DNA from: Chloranthus sessilifolius
Lineage: Eukaryota > Streptophyta > Magnoliopsida > Chloranthales > Chloranthaceae
Reading direction: 5' to 3'
Assembly (NCBI GenBank): GCA_021018995.1
Contig: CM037589.1
Span: 13,903,001 to 13,967,000, forward strand
DNA length: 64,000 bases
Positions 43,085-53,139 of the stretch are shown piece after piece (positions within the stretch are counted from its first letter, which is position 1; the number at the start of each line of letters is the position of its first letter). The notes under the pieces are model-generated. The model was not told where the DNA came from. It made no database searches and was given only the letters and a program-made list of their open reading frames with translations. The position numbers and the translations under genes were made by a program.

Positions 43085-43275
43085 GGGTGCACGTGCTAAA
43101 ACCCATTAACTGCTCTGAATTAGATGATGAGGCCCTTCTTCGTTCCAATCTTTCACACGATGAATTTTAAGATTATGAGCGTACCATTAGACGACAATTT
43201 TTTATTTCATGTGGCACACATCCTAAAAGGGTGACCTTACAATCAAGTTTCAACGCGAAGAGGGTCAATTTTGAT
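43085..43275. mobile_element. MITE family M, left arm only
   Basis: Contains 'acgtgctaaaacccattaactgc', 'aatctttcacacgatgaatttt', 'gtggcacacatcc' in family order. The right arm is missing. Confidence 0.5.
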
Positions 43276-43599
43276 ATTTATAATTTTGTCCAACTGACAA
43301 TGCCAATAAGATCCCTCCTTCAAGTTTGATTCCGGCCTGGCCCACCATGAGCTGATTATGGGCTATGCACTACTGGTCCAATTCACCACGAGCTGATTAT
43401 GGGCTATTTACTACAGGCTCAATTCACAACCCGATTAAGATTCTCCCTTCTCAAAGCTTTGCCCGCTCCATCATTGATACTTTTAAATGGTCAAAAGGCG
43501 GGTTGATTTGGCCCGTCATAGGATGGCTTGAGTATGGGCTCAGCTATGCAGCACCTCATAAATGAGCTGCCCGGCCAGCCGATTATAAAGGGATAATTA

Positions 43600-43818
43600 G
43601 AGAAACATGCCTCAAAAATAAGCTCTTTAGCAAAAAAAAATCCGACTTCAAATGTTTTAGAAAAACGGTACTTTCATGGATTTTGAAACTTCAAAAAAAC
43701 GTGAAAACACTGTTTTTCTAAAACAAAATCAGTGAAAGCATTGTTTTTCTAAAACGTTTGAAGTCGGGTCTTTTTTGCTAAAAGTTTGTTTTTTAGGCAT
43801 TGTTTTTTAAAGTGCCCG
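43600..43818. mobile_element. Hairpin MITE
   Basis: Left 'atgcctcaaaaataagctctttagc' and 'gacttcaaatgttttagaaaaac' are inverted at 43750-43812. A worn half copy sits at 44285-44400 inside the next element. Confidence 0.6.
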
Positions 43819-43847
43819 ATTATATATTTGGGCAGGTATGACGCAGC

Positions 43848-44602
43848 TAGGGCTCTCAATGAACCGATCCAGCTCAGGAGCTTGCTCAGCTCGACTCGGA
43901 AAAAAACTAGCTAGCAAATACCTTCAGCTCGGCTCGCGAGCCAAGCCAAGCTATGAGTTAAGACCTCGTTTGTAAACAAGTCGACCACGAGCTGGGTAGT
44001 TTGGAGCTCGGCTCGACTCAATATATAATATTTATTTTAAATATTTATATGTATAAGATTATATGTAACTTAAATTATTAAAATATCCTAAAAATTAATC
44101 ATTATAAGCTTTTAATGGTTATAAGGTTTGAGTTTTTTAATAAACTAGCGAAAATACAAATTCTAACATACCTATAATTTCTTAAATCTATTTGCTCAAA
44201 TTCTAATCATTTACTCTCATCTCCTCTCTTCCACTTTCGTCATGCTAATTTATCATGAAATGAAATACTTTGATACTTTATAAAATAATGCCTCAAAAAT
44301 AAATTTTTTAGCAAAAAATACCCGAAATCAAATGTTTTAGAAAAATTATGGTTTCACAGATTTTGAAACTTCAGAAAACCGTGTTTTTTAAATTTCAAAA
44401 TGTAATGAAGAGAGAAAGATAATAAGAAATAAATTCAAATAAAAATTATAATATAACAGATTAGTAGACTTGAAACCGGCTCGAACTCGATAGAGTGATC
44501 ACGAGTTAAGTAGTTTTAGGCTCAATTAATATAAAAGAGTTCGGCTCAAATATAAAAGAGCTAACCTCAACCTGACCCCGGTTCAGCTGGTTGAGAGACC
44601 TA
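43848..44602. mobile_element. hAT-type non-autonomous element
   Basis: Ends TAGGGCTCTCAATGAACC and CTGGTTGAGAGACCTA are inverted, with GAGCTCGGCTCG-like subterminal repeats as in 2356-3085. Flanks gacgcagc and agcgcaat agree at 4 of 8, and all four differences are transitions. A half hairpin MITE is nested at 44285-44400. Confidence 0.55.
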
Positions 44603-44790
44603 AGCGCAATTAATAAGCCGGACTAAGAATTGGGCCATGTAAGGCACACGCAAACCCGACCCGACCGAATCCATTGAGAACCCTAGACAATTCCATGTAA
44701 AAATTTCGCCCGTTCCGGTATGAGTATTAGACAATATTATTCATAATCATTGAAAACAAACAGTATGCAAGCAAACATCTCAAAACAGCA

Positions 44791-45613
44791 ATGATTCCAA
44801 AACTTGTATCCTCGCAACTTTTTTCGTGCTTTTTTTTGTCCTGCCAAGGAGTAACGTGTGCTTTGACACTCGTAAATTGTGCGTCGCTACCACCACCTCC
44901 ATCACTCCCTACTTTATATTAGAATATATTTATAATTGTAATTATTTAAATCAATTGTAATTGTGAGCAATTATATTTATAAACTTTTTGTATCAGAATA
45001 ATGTAACAAATCGTAAATAATGTAATTGATTGTCGCCATTTATCTTCTTCTTCTCTCTCTCTCATATTCTTTTTATTTTCTTTTGTATTTTATAATTTTA
45101 AAAATAGTATCAGACATGATCTGGTATTACTTCCACTATCATATTTTTTTGAAGTTTATTTACGCATAAACTTTATTTTTCTTTTATCCTTCTTATTCAT
45201 GTGAATGTATTTTCACATGGATTTGCTTAATGGATGCGTATTTTTTACTTTGATTTTAATTGCCTTTTATATTCTATATGGATATCTTTTCCCACATTTT
45301 CTCTTACCTTATATCTTCTACGTAGGAGAGTATTAGAATAACTACCACACATCAGTTATCTCAACTGTTTATTTTTCTTCTTCTTCTCTCTTTCATCTTC
45401 TTTTTATTTTCTTTTGTATTTTATAATTTTAACACTTTGCCTCAATTCCCAATAATACTCACCTTACCAGGACTCCTACATTTGTATGGGAGATTATGAG
45501 TCATGCATGACGGCTTCTTTCTTTCTTTTAATTTTGAATCTGTATTTTACAACATGGTATCAATATTTTCATGTTGTTTTCAGCTAATATAAATAAAAGG
45601 AATATATATATAT
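44791..45613 (+). pseudogene. PELPK-like wall-protein pseudogene
   Basis: 44791-44880 matches the first codons of gene 1 (ATG, then 'ttccaaaacttg', 'cctcgcaac', 'gtgtgctttg', 'ctcgtaaattg'). One base is lost right after the ATG and there are further indels, so no signal peptide can be made. 45484-45613 matches the 3' UTR of gene 1 ('tttgtatggg.gattatg', 'aatattttc', 'ataaataaaaggaat'). Most of the proline-rich region is gone and about 560 bp of other sequence lies between. This is a third, dead member of the local family. Confidence 0.75.
44924..45432. mobile_element. Possible LTR-type (TRIM-like) insertion in the pseudogene
   Basis: A block of about 65 bp ('cttcttcttctctct..ttttattttcttttgtattttata') occurs at 45043-45106 and again at 45372-45432 as direct repeats. 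'agtatcagac' just after the first could be a decayed primer-binding site. Boundaries are uncertain. Confidence 0.35.
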
Positions 45614-45723
45614 TCACTATGATATAATTTAGAGATCTCCATCCATTAAAGAAAAAGAAAACAAAACTAAAAAATGAATTGGGATCAGCTAGGAGTACAC
45701 CACTTCTTTCTTCCCACACGAAA

Positions 45724-46235
45724 AATGAAAATAAGATGTGCAGATAGCAAAAGTTGGTGTTTTATTTAAGCCAAAGGAACACCAAATTTGGAAAAGTTGG
45801 TGTGCACTAAAAGCTGCTTGGAACACACAGTTCACTAACTATTTCGTATTTTGGATCTTCATTGTTGAGTTTAGTCCACTTGTCGTTTCTCTCTCTCTTA
45901 TAAGATCCTGGGCCTCTTCACTCATTGTCAATTAGTTTTTAAGTTAGATGTCCAAATTTAACATGCTATCAGGGGAGGCCTTTCTCCACTCCCTTACCCA
46001 ATTCATTCCTCTATGCGGTTTGGCACAATCTAGCCAACACATGCAGGAGTGTGTTTAGATTTTGGGTCTTTCCTCTCATTGTCAATTGGCTTTGAGTTGG
46101 ATGTTCAAATTTATCATTCATGAGCCACGATAACATACTTTAAAAACATTATTTTATTGCCGTGCAACTAGAAATTGATTAATTAGTATGGATGAGAAAA
46201 GAAAATTGTGCTCATAGCAGCTCTCTATATTTAAA
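45724..46235 (+). repeat. Repeat D, copy 1, containing a TRIM
   Basis: 'atagcaaaagttggtgtttt' to 'gcagctctctatat' is shared with 49220-49433. In this copy a TRIM (45863-46116) is inserted in 'ggatcttcat|gagcc', and a Mutator-like element follows at 46236. An extra block of about 50 bp follows the TRIM. Confidence 0.8.
45863..46116 (+). mobile_element. TRIM-derived insertion with perfect 5-bp duplication
   Basis: Starts TGTTGAGTTTAG and ends AAATTTATCA. The LTR (to about 45964) is followed by a decayed primer-binding site 'tgctatcagggg' and part of the second LTR. Flanks ttcat (45858-45862) and ttcat (46117-46121) are identical. Same family as 2231-3268, opposite orientation. The empty site is visible at 49359-49370. 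Confidence 0.85.
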
Positions 46236-46561
46236 GGGTTTTTTGCATATACCCTCCCGTGTTATGCTAATATTATAAGAAATCCCTTAAGTTATGAGTA
46301 TTTATTCTGCAGCCCCTACTTTTGTGTTTCTGTTTCATATAACCTCCTGTTTACCTGCAGTTAACAAGCCGTGAGTTAATGGACGGAAAGTCTATTTTGC
46401 CCATAATGAAACCAATATTTTAAAAATATCACCATTCTAAAAGGCCTTTCATTTATCTATATTTACAAGTCATGCCATTAAAGTTTATCACCATTCTAAA
46501 AGACCCTTCATTCACCTTTATTTACAAGTCATGCCATTATAATTTACAACTATTCGAAAAG

Positions 46562-46966
46562 GAGTACCTTTAAATCCACCCACAAAATCTTTTAGTTCAC
46601 CCATGCTGAAACACATCGACTGCATTAAATCAAACGATGGAGATTGTTTATCGTCCCAATCTTTCATGAGATCGATCTTTAGATCATAGGTGTACCATCA
46701 GACAGTCTATTTTTTTTCATGTAGTACACACCCATAAAAGTGACCTTAATATCAATTTTAAGCATGCACGTGATGTTAAGGTCACTTTTCTGAGATGTGT
46801 GTCACGTGAAATAAAACACTGATCGTCTGATGGTACGATCATGATCTCAAGATCCATCGTGTGAAAGATTGGGAGGGTAAATGATCTACATCGTTCGATT
46901 CAATTCAATCAACGTGTTTCAGCATAGGTAAACTTAAAGATTCAGTGGGTGGATTTAAAGTTACTC
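46562..46966. mobile_element. MITE family M, best-preserved hairpin copy
   Basis: Left GAGTACCTTTAAATCCACCC pairs with right GGGTGGATTTAAAGTTACTC, and the arms pair nearly end to end around a centre at about 46765 ('gaccttaatatcaa' / 'gatgttaaggtcac'). Flanks ttcgaaaag (46553-46561) and ttctaaaag (46967-46975) match at 8 of 9. Confidence 0.82.
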
Positions 46967-47842
46967 TTCTAAAAGGCCCTTCATTCACCCATCAGATTCA
47001 AGACTCATCAGATGAGTGATTCCCCATTAAAGTATACCAACGTTTGGACGAATACTCAACCAATGAAGGATTTGTGGCAAACGATATAATTATTCTTTAT
47101 AAGAAAACCTTCAATCTGCATGTTCCATTCAAAATATCCGTCCCTCCAATTTCTTATATGATTTAAGACCCATCAAATGAAAGACCAATTGATATTTGCG
47201 ATACTTACCGATACAATTTTTTTTCTCGGTATTAGCCGATCCTTAGAACCCTGGGTTGCCAAACAAGGCCGATCTTATTGGTTTATCTTCTAGCTTTGTT
47301 ATATCCAAGTGGAGTTTACTAAAAATGACATCATAACTCATAATATAGATTGGGTATTTTCATTGTTGGGCCATCATCGGCATCATCGACATCAAGAGAA
47401 TATCAAGCTTATGAAGAGCCTATTGTGTCAAAAACTTGCTCCTTCAACTATCAAGACCCTAAAAATCAGTGAAGACTAGGTTGTCAATGGGTTGGGGCAG
47501 GCCAAAATTTTGACAGCCGATCGGGCTCGAGCCCCTACTTCATCAGACCTGATCCCGTTCAAAACCCCCTTATTTCCTATATTGTATATAAAATATCATG
47601 TCCATCCAACTTTTTAGTCTACCCCACAGAACTTGAGCTTTGAGGCCCAGTTATGGATTAGAAAATTTTTAAATTCGATTGATTGCTACCATTTGATGAA
47701 TGACTGGTTATACAATTGATCGGATTCACTACCATATCATCGTTGGTATAATGGTAACCATTACATAATATTGGTGTAGTGCTTCATATTATCATTCTGT
47801 ATAAAAATTTTATCTTTGAATTGGATTGCCTAACCGCGTCTG

Positions 47843-48466
47843 CTTCCATCCACCGAATCTTTGAGTTCACCCATGCTAAAACACATTGATTGCATTGAAT
47901 CAGATGATGTAGATCGTTTAGGTATACCATTAGATGATCAGTGTTTTATTTCGTGGCACACATCTCAAAAAAGTGACCTTAACATCACATACACGGTTAA
48001 AATTAATTTTAAGGTCATTTTTTTGGGTGTGTACCACATGAAATAAAAAATCAATCGTCTGATGGTGCCACCATGATCTCAAGATCCATCATGTGAAAGG
48101 TTGGGACAATAAACGATCTCCATCGTCCGATTCAATGTAGTCAACCATCTGATGGTGCCACCATGATCTCAAGATCCATCGTGTGAAAGGTTGGGATGAA
48201 AAGTGACCTGCATCGTCCAATTCAATGCAGTCAACTGTCTGATGGTGCCACCATAATCTCAAGATACATCGTGTGAAAGGTTGGGACGATAAATGATCTC
48301 TATCGTCCGATTCAATGCAGTCAACCGTCTAATGGTGCCTCCGTGATCTCAAGATCCATCGTGTGAAAGGTTGGGACGATAAACGATCTCTATCGTCCGA
48401 TTCAATGCAGTCAATGTTTTACAGTGTGGGTGAACTCAAAGATTTGGTGGGTGGATTTAAAACTAC
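47843..48466. mobile_element. MITE family M with a four-fold expanded right arm
   Basis: Left 'atccaccgaatctttgagttcaccc' and right 'gggtgaactcaaagatttggtgggtgg' are inverted. The right arm contains four consecutive copies of a 90-bp block (48061-48420), while the left arm has one counterpart. No target duplication is visible. Confidence 0.75.
48061..48420 (+). repeat. 90-bp tandem repeat, four units
   Basis: Units at 48061, 48151, 48241 and 48331 are each exactly 90 bp, starting gatggtgcca (last unit aatggtgcct) and ending at the 'caa.c.tct' before the next. Differences between units are scattered single bases with no indels. Confidence 0.95.
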
Positions 48467-48782
48467 TCTTTTTTGTAAATGGAGGGCCGCCAACTCTAAC
48501 CTCGTATAGAGGGTGACAATTTATTAATTTAATTTTAAAAAGGATAAATATATTATTTAGGCTATTCTTTAACAGCTGATTAACCATTTAAAGTTGCATC
48601 CGTTAAGGAGGGTGCTTTATGAACACCAAAATGCTAACTAGGGGGTTCAGAGCAAATAACTATAAATGAGTGGTTATTTGTAATATTAGCATAACTTAGG
48701 GGGGCATTTGCAAAAATCCCATATTTAATTCAGATATGCCACCTTATCTTTTCTTTCCTTATCTCTAGGGTGTCTTATCAAA

Positions 48783-48938
48783 TAATCCCTTTTGGGACCT
48801 CCGCGGAAAGACTAATCTCTAGGCACAAGGGGAGTCGAAGTTGAGACCTATGGAGAGAAAACCCATGACCTCAACCATGCACCTATCAAGCACCCGAACC
48901 ATGCATGACCATCATGCCACTCCAGCTCTTTTATCCCT
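48783..48938 (-). mobile_element. tRNA-derived SINE, copy 1
   Basis: On the minus strand it reads TGGCATGATGGTCATGC (A-box-like) and then GAGGTCATGGGTTTTC (B-box-like), followed by 'cctag..ttagtc'. It is homologous to 55598-55770. The family assignment is by promoter motifs and repetition only. Confidence 0.5.
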
Positions 48939-49219
48939 CTGCATTTTCTTGTGGAAGTGTAAAAAAAATTAATGAGATGAGCTTTATTTTTGAACATAGT
49001 AAGTATAAGGTAACCGACCCAAATGTGTCAATCTCAAGCTCAATTGAATTGCTAGCCTGATAAATTGATTTGAGATCTCGGAAAATTCCAATGATACCGG
49101 TTGTTACTGGTACCTGTCAGACATAGGGCAGTAAATACATGTATGAACATCTCGTTTATTTAATTTACCGGGTAGACTAGCCGGTATATAGCAGATCTTT
49201 TGGTATATATAAAGATTTA

Positions 49220-49433
49220 ATGAAAAACAAAGTGATGTGCACATAGCAAAAGTTGGTGTTTTATTTAAGCCAAAGGGACACCAAATTTGGAAAAGTTGGT
49301 GTGCAGAAAAAGTTGATAGGAACACACTTTTATTTTTAGTAGCTACATATTTTGGATCTTCATGAGCCGCAAGAGAAACTTGAAAAACAGAAGAAGAAGA
49401 AAGCCCTGCTCGTGGCAGCTCTGTATATTCGAA
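49220..49433 (+). repeat. Repeat D, copy 2 (holds the empty sites)
   Basis: Matches 45724-46235 without the TRIM; the junction reads 'ggatcttcatgagccgc' with a single ttcat. 'gcagctctgtatattcgaa' marks the position where the Mutator-like element lies in copy 1. A 133-codon frame on the minus strand (49104-49505) runs across it but resembles nothing I know. Confidence 0.8.
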
Positions 49434-49652
49434 TGAACAATTTACTTGTACTAAAATAATAAGGCTGGCATGCCACGTTATCCAATGGGGTCTCGGGATC
49501 CCCATGGGTAATTTTTTTTTAAAGTTCTTTCAAGGTCATACCTTTTAGGCCACAAGATCTTTTAACACTCTTAAAGAGGACCTCCAAATCCACAAGATCT
49601 CTTAATGAGACTCCCAAATTCCCCAAACTTCTCTCTTCTCATCATCTTTTTT

Positions 49653-49653
<1 letters not shown>

Positions 49654-49694
<41 letters not shown>
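49654..49694. repeat. (CT)20 microsatellite
   Basis: Continuous CT run. Further CT-rich sequence extends to 49770. Confidence 0.95.
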
Positions 49695-49697
<3 letters not shown>

Positions 49698-49859
49698 ATA
49701 GTCTCTCGCTCCCCCTCAGCCTCACTCCCATGTCTCTCTCTCTCTCAAATCTCAGGCATCTCTTTCTCTCTCATAACCTCATTCACTGTCCCAACATTCC
49801 CTCCGATCTCCAACGCCATGAGCTTAGAATGCTGTCGATTTTTGCGGCAAATTCAACGC

Positions 49860-50024
49860 TATACTATTATTTTTTGACAAAATCTTAATAAAAAATAAAA
49901 GCTCTAATTTATTATAGTATAATTTTTTTAGGGATAATGTAGTTGATAAAAGCAAGCGCGACAAAACTACTACTATGTGACGAATATAAGGACCCTCATT
50001 AGAAAAATTCTGGCTCCGCCATTG
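49860..50024. mobile_element. Right end of a hAT-like element
   Basis: Ends 'ttctggctccgccattg', the inverse of the common CAGTGGCGGAGCCAG hAT terminus. The left end was not found. It abuts the broken 5' side of the next LINE. Confidence 0.45.
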
Positions 50025-51082
50025 CTGGCATGATGTGTGGTTCACCAATGCCAGTCTCTTGATTAGGTTTAATGATGTCTATAAGGTTATGGTCTACAAA
50101 AACATCACTGTTAGAGAGGCTGCCTCTTCCAACAGTGAGGGGGGGCATCTTGGAACCTCGAGGCCTCTTGCAGGCTATTAGGCTATATGATCATGAAATT
50201 AGAGATCTAGCAGAGCTTCTTCATAGTTGAGTAATGTCTCTCTCCAACCCTCCTTCCCCTGATCGATTGTGTTGGAGCCTCGAAAAAAGTGGGTCCTTCT
50301 CTGTCAGTTCTATGTGCAATCTCCTTGCCTTAGTGGTTACTCCGGAGCTCCCTTCGCTTTGGATGTGGCACTCAAAAGCCCTTGCTCAAACCATCTCTTT
50401 TGCCTAGTTGATCGCTATTGATAAGGCCTTCACCGTTGAAAACCTCCAACATAGAGGCCATCAAATTGCCAACAAATGTATCCTCTATTGCGGGAATGAA
50501 GGAAAAAAAGACCACCACTTTTTGCATTGCCCATATTCGTCGACTGTTTGGAGCCTCACTTTCCAATGGCTCAACCAAAGCTGGGTGATATCTCCCTTAG
50601 TTAGCTCGTTCATTGGCTCCTAGTCCTTTGGGGGTTCATCCAAAAGAGAGTCTGAATGTTGGAAGCTCGCCCTTTTTGCATCCCTCTAGCTCCTATGGAA
50701 AGAAAGAAACTCTAGAATTTTTAAGGGTAAAAGAAGACCGACATCTCAGTTAGTTGATTCTATTAAAATCAAGACCATGCAATGGGCCAAAAGCCTCTAC
50801 ATCCTTGGGTCTTATTCTATTCAAGATGGCATTCGTTATTGGGGTGCTTTGTGTTTGGCGTAGCTCTTTCTTTTTAAGGCCCTTTTTGTGTCCTTTGGGT
50901 GTAATGGGTTAAGGTTCCTATTTTATTGGTTGTTTTTTCGGTCTTGGCTGTTGATTGATGAGTTCCTTGCTAATCTTTCATATCTACTGCCTTTTGTACA
51001 TCCCCTTCTCTTAGTGCATTAATATATCTCAGTGAATTATCCAAACATAAATAATAATAATAATAATAGTAATAATAATAAG
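50025..51082 (+). mobile_element. LINE ORF2 3' end with (TAA)n tail
   Basis: Decayed plus-strand reading: WHDVWFTNASLLIRF (50029-50070), a zf-RVT region with GHQIANKCILYCGNEGKKDH and FLHCPYSSTVWSL (50456-50560), then LWKERNSRIFKGKRR near 50695. Stops and shifts are present. After the untranslated end comes a TAA-repeat tail at 51048-51081. It is 5'-truncated. Confidence 0.82.
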
Positions 51083-51439
51083 GCTGCAATACTATGCCGC
51101 AGTTAGCCATATAAGATCCCTTAGGGCCTGTTTGGATAAAAACATAGGAAATGTAGAAAAGTAAAATAATATTCCTATATTTTCCCATGAATACCCGAGT
51201 TATAGAAAAGCAAGGGACTCCTTTGTTTCCCTTTGTTTTTCGCTATTTGGATATCCACATTATAACCCAAGAAAATGCAGAATTAAGGAAATCTTGTGTT
51301 TGGATACATATGCGAGAAATTCTAGGAAAATAATATATCCTAACAAAAAAAATCGTAATACCATAAAAGATCATCTAAACTTAAAAACAACTGTAATATC
51401 ATAATTTCACAAGACTGATCCACAGAAATAACCATCCAC

Positions 51440-52020
51440 ATAAATGACTGATTATGGGCGTGGGCCTGTCGTTAGACGATCAAATTTTAATTCCATATGG
51501 AGATCATGGGCATACCATGAGAAGGGTTCTAGGGTCACTTTTGGGATTGTTCCACTTGAAATTAACACCTAGTCGTCTGATAGGCGGGCCTTGATCTAAA
51601 GATCAATTTAATGAAATATTAGAAAAATAATAATTTTCATGTGTCTATTCAAGGCAGTCAGTGGTCTTAAAGGTGAAAACTAAAGATTGCAGACATTAGT
51701 TTTTGATTGCTAATACCTGTATACAAGTAACATAAAATAATTGAATGCCTCGTTGTCGCCGCGAATACCATTTCAAACCCCCAGATCTTCAACACAATAG
51801 ATCTTGAGATTGGTCCAATCATTAGAGACAGATGTTGATTTCACGTGACACATATCTCGAATAAATTATTCGAGAAATCTGTTTGATATATGCTCACAAT
51901 CACATTCATTTTTTGGAATGTGTTCATGTGAAATCAAAATCTGATCGCTTGATGGAAGTCCCATGATTTGAAGATCTAATGTGTCGTAGATTGAGTTGAA
52001 AATTCGTACCAACCTGACTT
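51440..52020. mobile_element. Two worn MITE family M fragments
   Basis: 51455-51680 and 51750-52015 each show inverted family blocks ('gacgatcaaattttaattcc' / 'gaaattaacacctagtcgtc'; 'aatagatcttgagattgg' / 'catgatttgaagatctaatg'). The ends are eroded. Confidence 0.45.
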
Positions 52021-52119
52021 TTCCAACATTATGTAAGTGGAATAATTTTTTTTTTTTTTTCTGTTACTTTGATTTCCATGAATATATATATATTAGTGTT
52101 TCATAATAATATTATAAGT

Positions 52120-52190
52120 TATAAATTAGCCTAGTGGTTGAGAGCTTTGGAGATTGTCCTTGAGGTTAAGGTATCAAATCTTTATAAACT
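52120..52190 (+). mobile_element. SINE-like promoter remnant
   Basis: 'tagcctagtggttgagagc' (52127-52145) fits a tRNA A box. 'gaggttaaggtatcaaatc' (52162-52180) fits a worn B box about 35 bp later. No cloverleaf could be folded, so this is not called a tRNA gene. Confidence 0.35.
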
Positions 52191-53139
52191 CAAATGTTAT
52201 TTTTACATTTACATATTTAGAGGATAAATATAGAAATAACAAGAGAATTTTGATAGAAACTAAATAAGTTCAAATTCTCTCCAAATCTCCTTCCATTCAT
52301 AGTCAAGCAAACATTTGACCTTACCTTGTGTGGCTATCTCAAGCCAAGCAACCTCAAAAAATATTGCGTACCCTTTTCTTTTTCTTCTCCACTTGTTCTG
52401 TCATCTTTCCAAGGTCTTAACAAATTGAAATGCCGAGGGGTACCCTCGAACTCTTCACTTAAAAATGAGCGGAAGACTTGTGTTTTGTATTTCGACCGTT
52501 AAGTCACTTCCAAACAGCGGAAAACCATGAAAAATAGAATCTGAGTCTAAGTATTCCTCCGTTTCCTCCAAATCCAAACATGTCCTTAGAAATCAATTTC
52601 AAAGTTCTTGCTTGAATCATACATGGCATGAAGCTAATCGTACCGGCAGACTATTTAGCCACTAAGGGAGCCAATGCTAGCTCAGTTGTTCGGTGGACTG
52701 ATGTTGCTTTTTTTTTTTTCTTCTTTTTCCTCTCTTCTCAACGAAGATTTATTTTCCATCTTCGATCCAGTATAATCTTCTTTTAATTATGATAAAGGGT
52801 GAGGCCCCACCAACCTTAAGCGTAATTACTGAATTTTTTTCTCATAGATCCCATCTTTTTTTTTTTTTTTCGAAAGTTGTTTTAGTACTATATAGAAAGT
52901 TGGACAAGAGCCTCGGAAGGACCGATAAAAGCCCAAGCCAACACCACAAGCATTGCTACCTGGAAAATTGAACTTCTCGGAGAAAACCAGAGTAGGTACT
53001 TGGGTACAACATAGGAAACCCTAGCACAATGGGAAAAACCTACGTAGGAGAAAACTGAAATGGCAAAAAAAAAACCTCTGAAAAAGAAAATATCCCCCAA
53101 AAGGTGATATAGGCCAGCAAAACAAGAAAATATGAAAAC
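52191..53139. other. Gene-free stretch
   Basis: No gene recognised. 52555-52590 has 'aaatccaaacatgtcctta', inverse of 'gggcctgtttggat' at 51125. These may be the ends of one old element but the flanks give no duplication. Confidence 0.35.

Larger units (their letters stand above)
46236..48720. mobile_element. Mutator-like non-autonomous element, 2.5 kb
   Basis: Terminal inverted repeats of about 40 bp: GGGTTTTTTGCATATACCC with GTTATGCTAATATTA on the left, inverted as TAATATTAGCATAAC with GGGGGCATTTGCAAAAATCCC on the right. Flanks atatttaaa (46227-46235) and atatttaat (48721-48729) agree at 8 of 9, the Mutator signature length. No transposase was recognised. It carries two family M elements (46562, 47843). 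Confidence 0.85.

Noticed and set aside
48061-48420. Four 90-bp units considered as a CRISPR array or a regulatory RNA cluster
   Set aside because: There are no unique spacers and the unit is a sub-block of a MITE arm.
49104-49505. 133-codon minus-strand frame as a novel gene
   Set aside because: It lies across repeat D and is not preserved in copy 1; no recognisable domain, so treated as chance.
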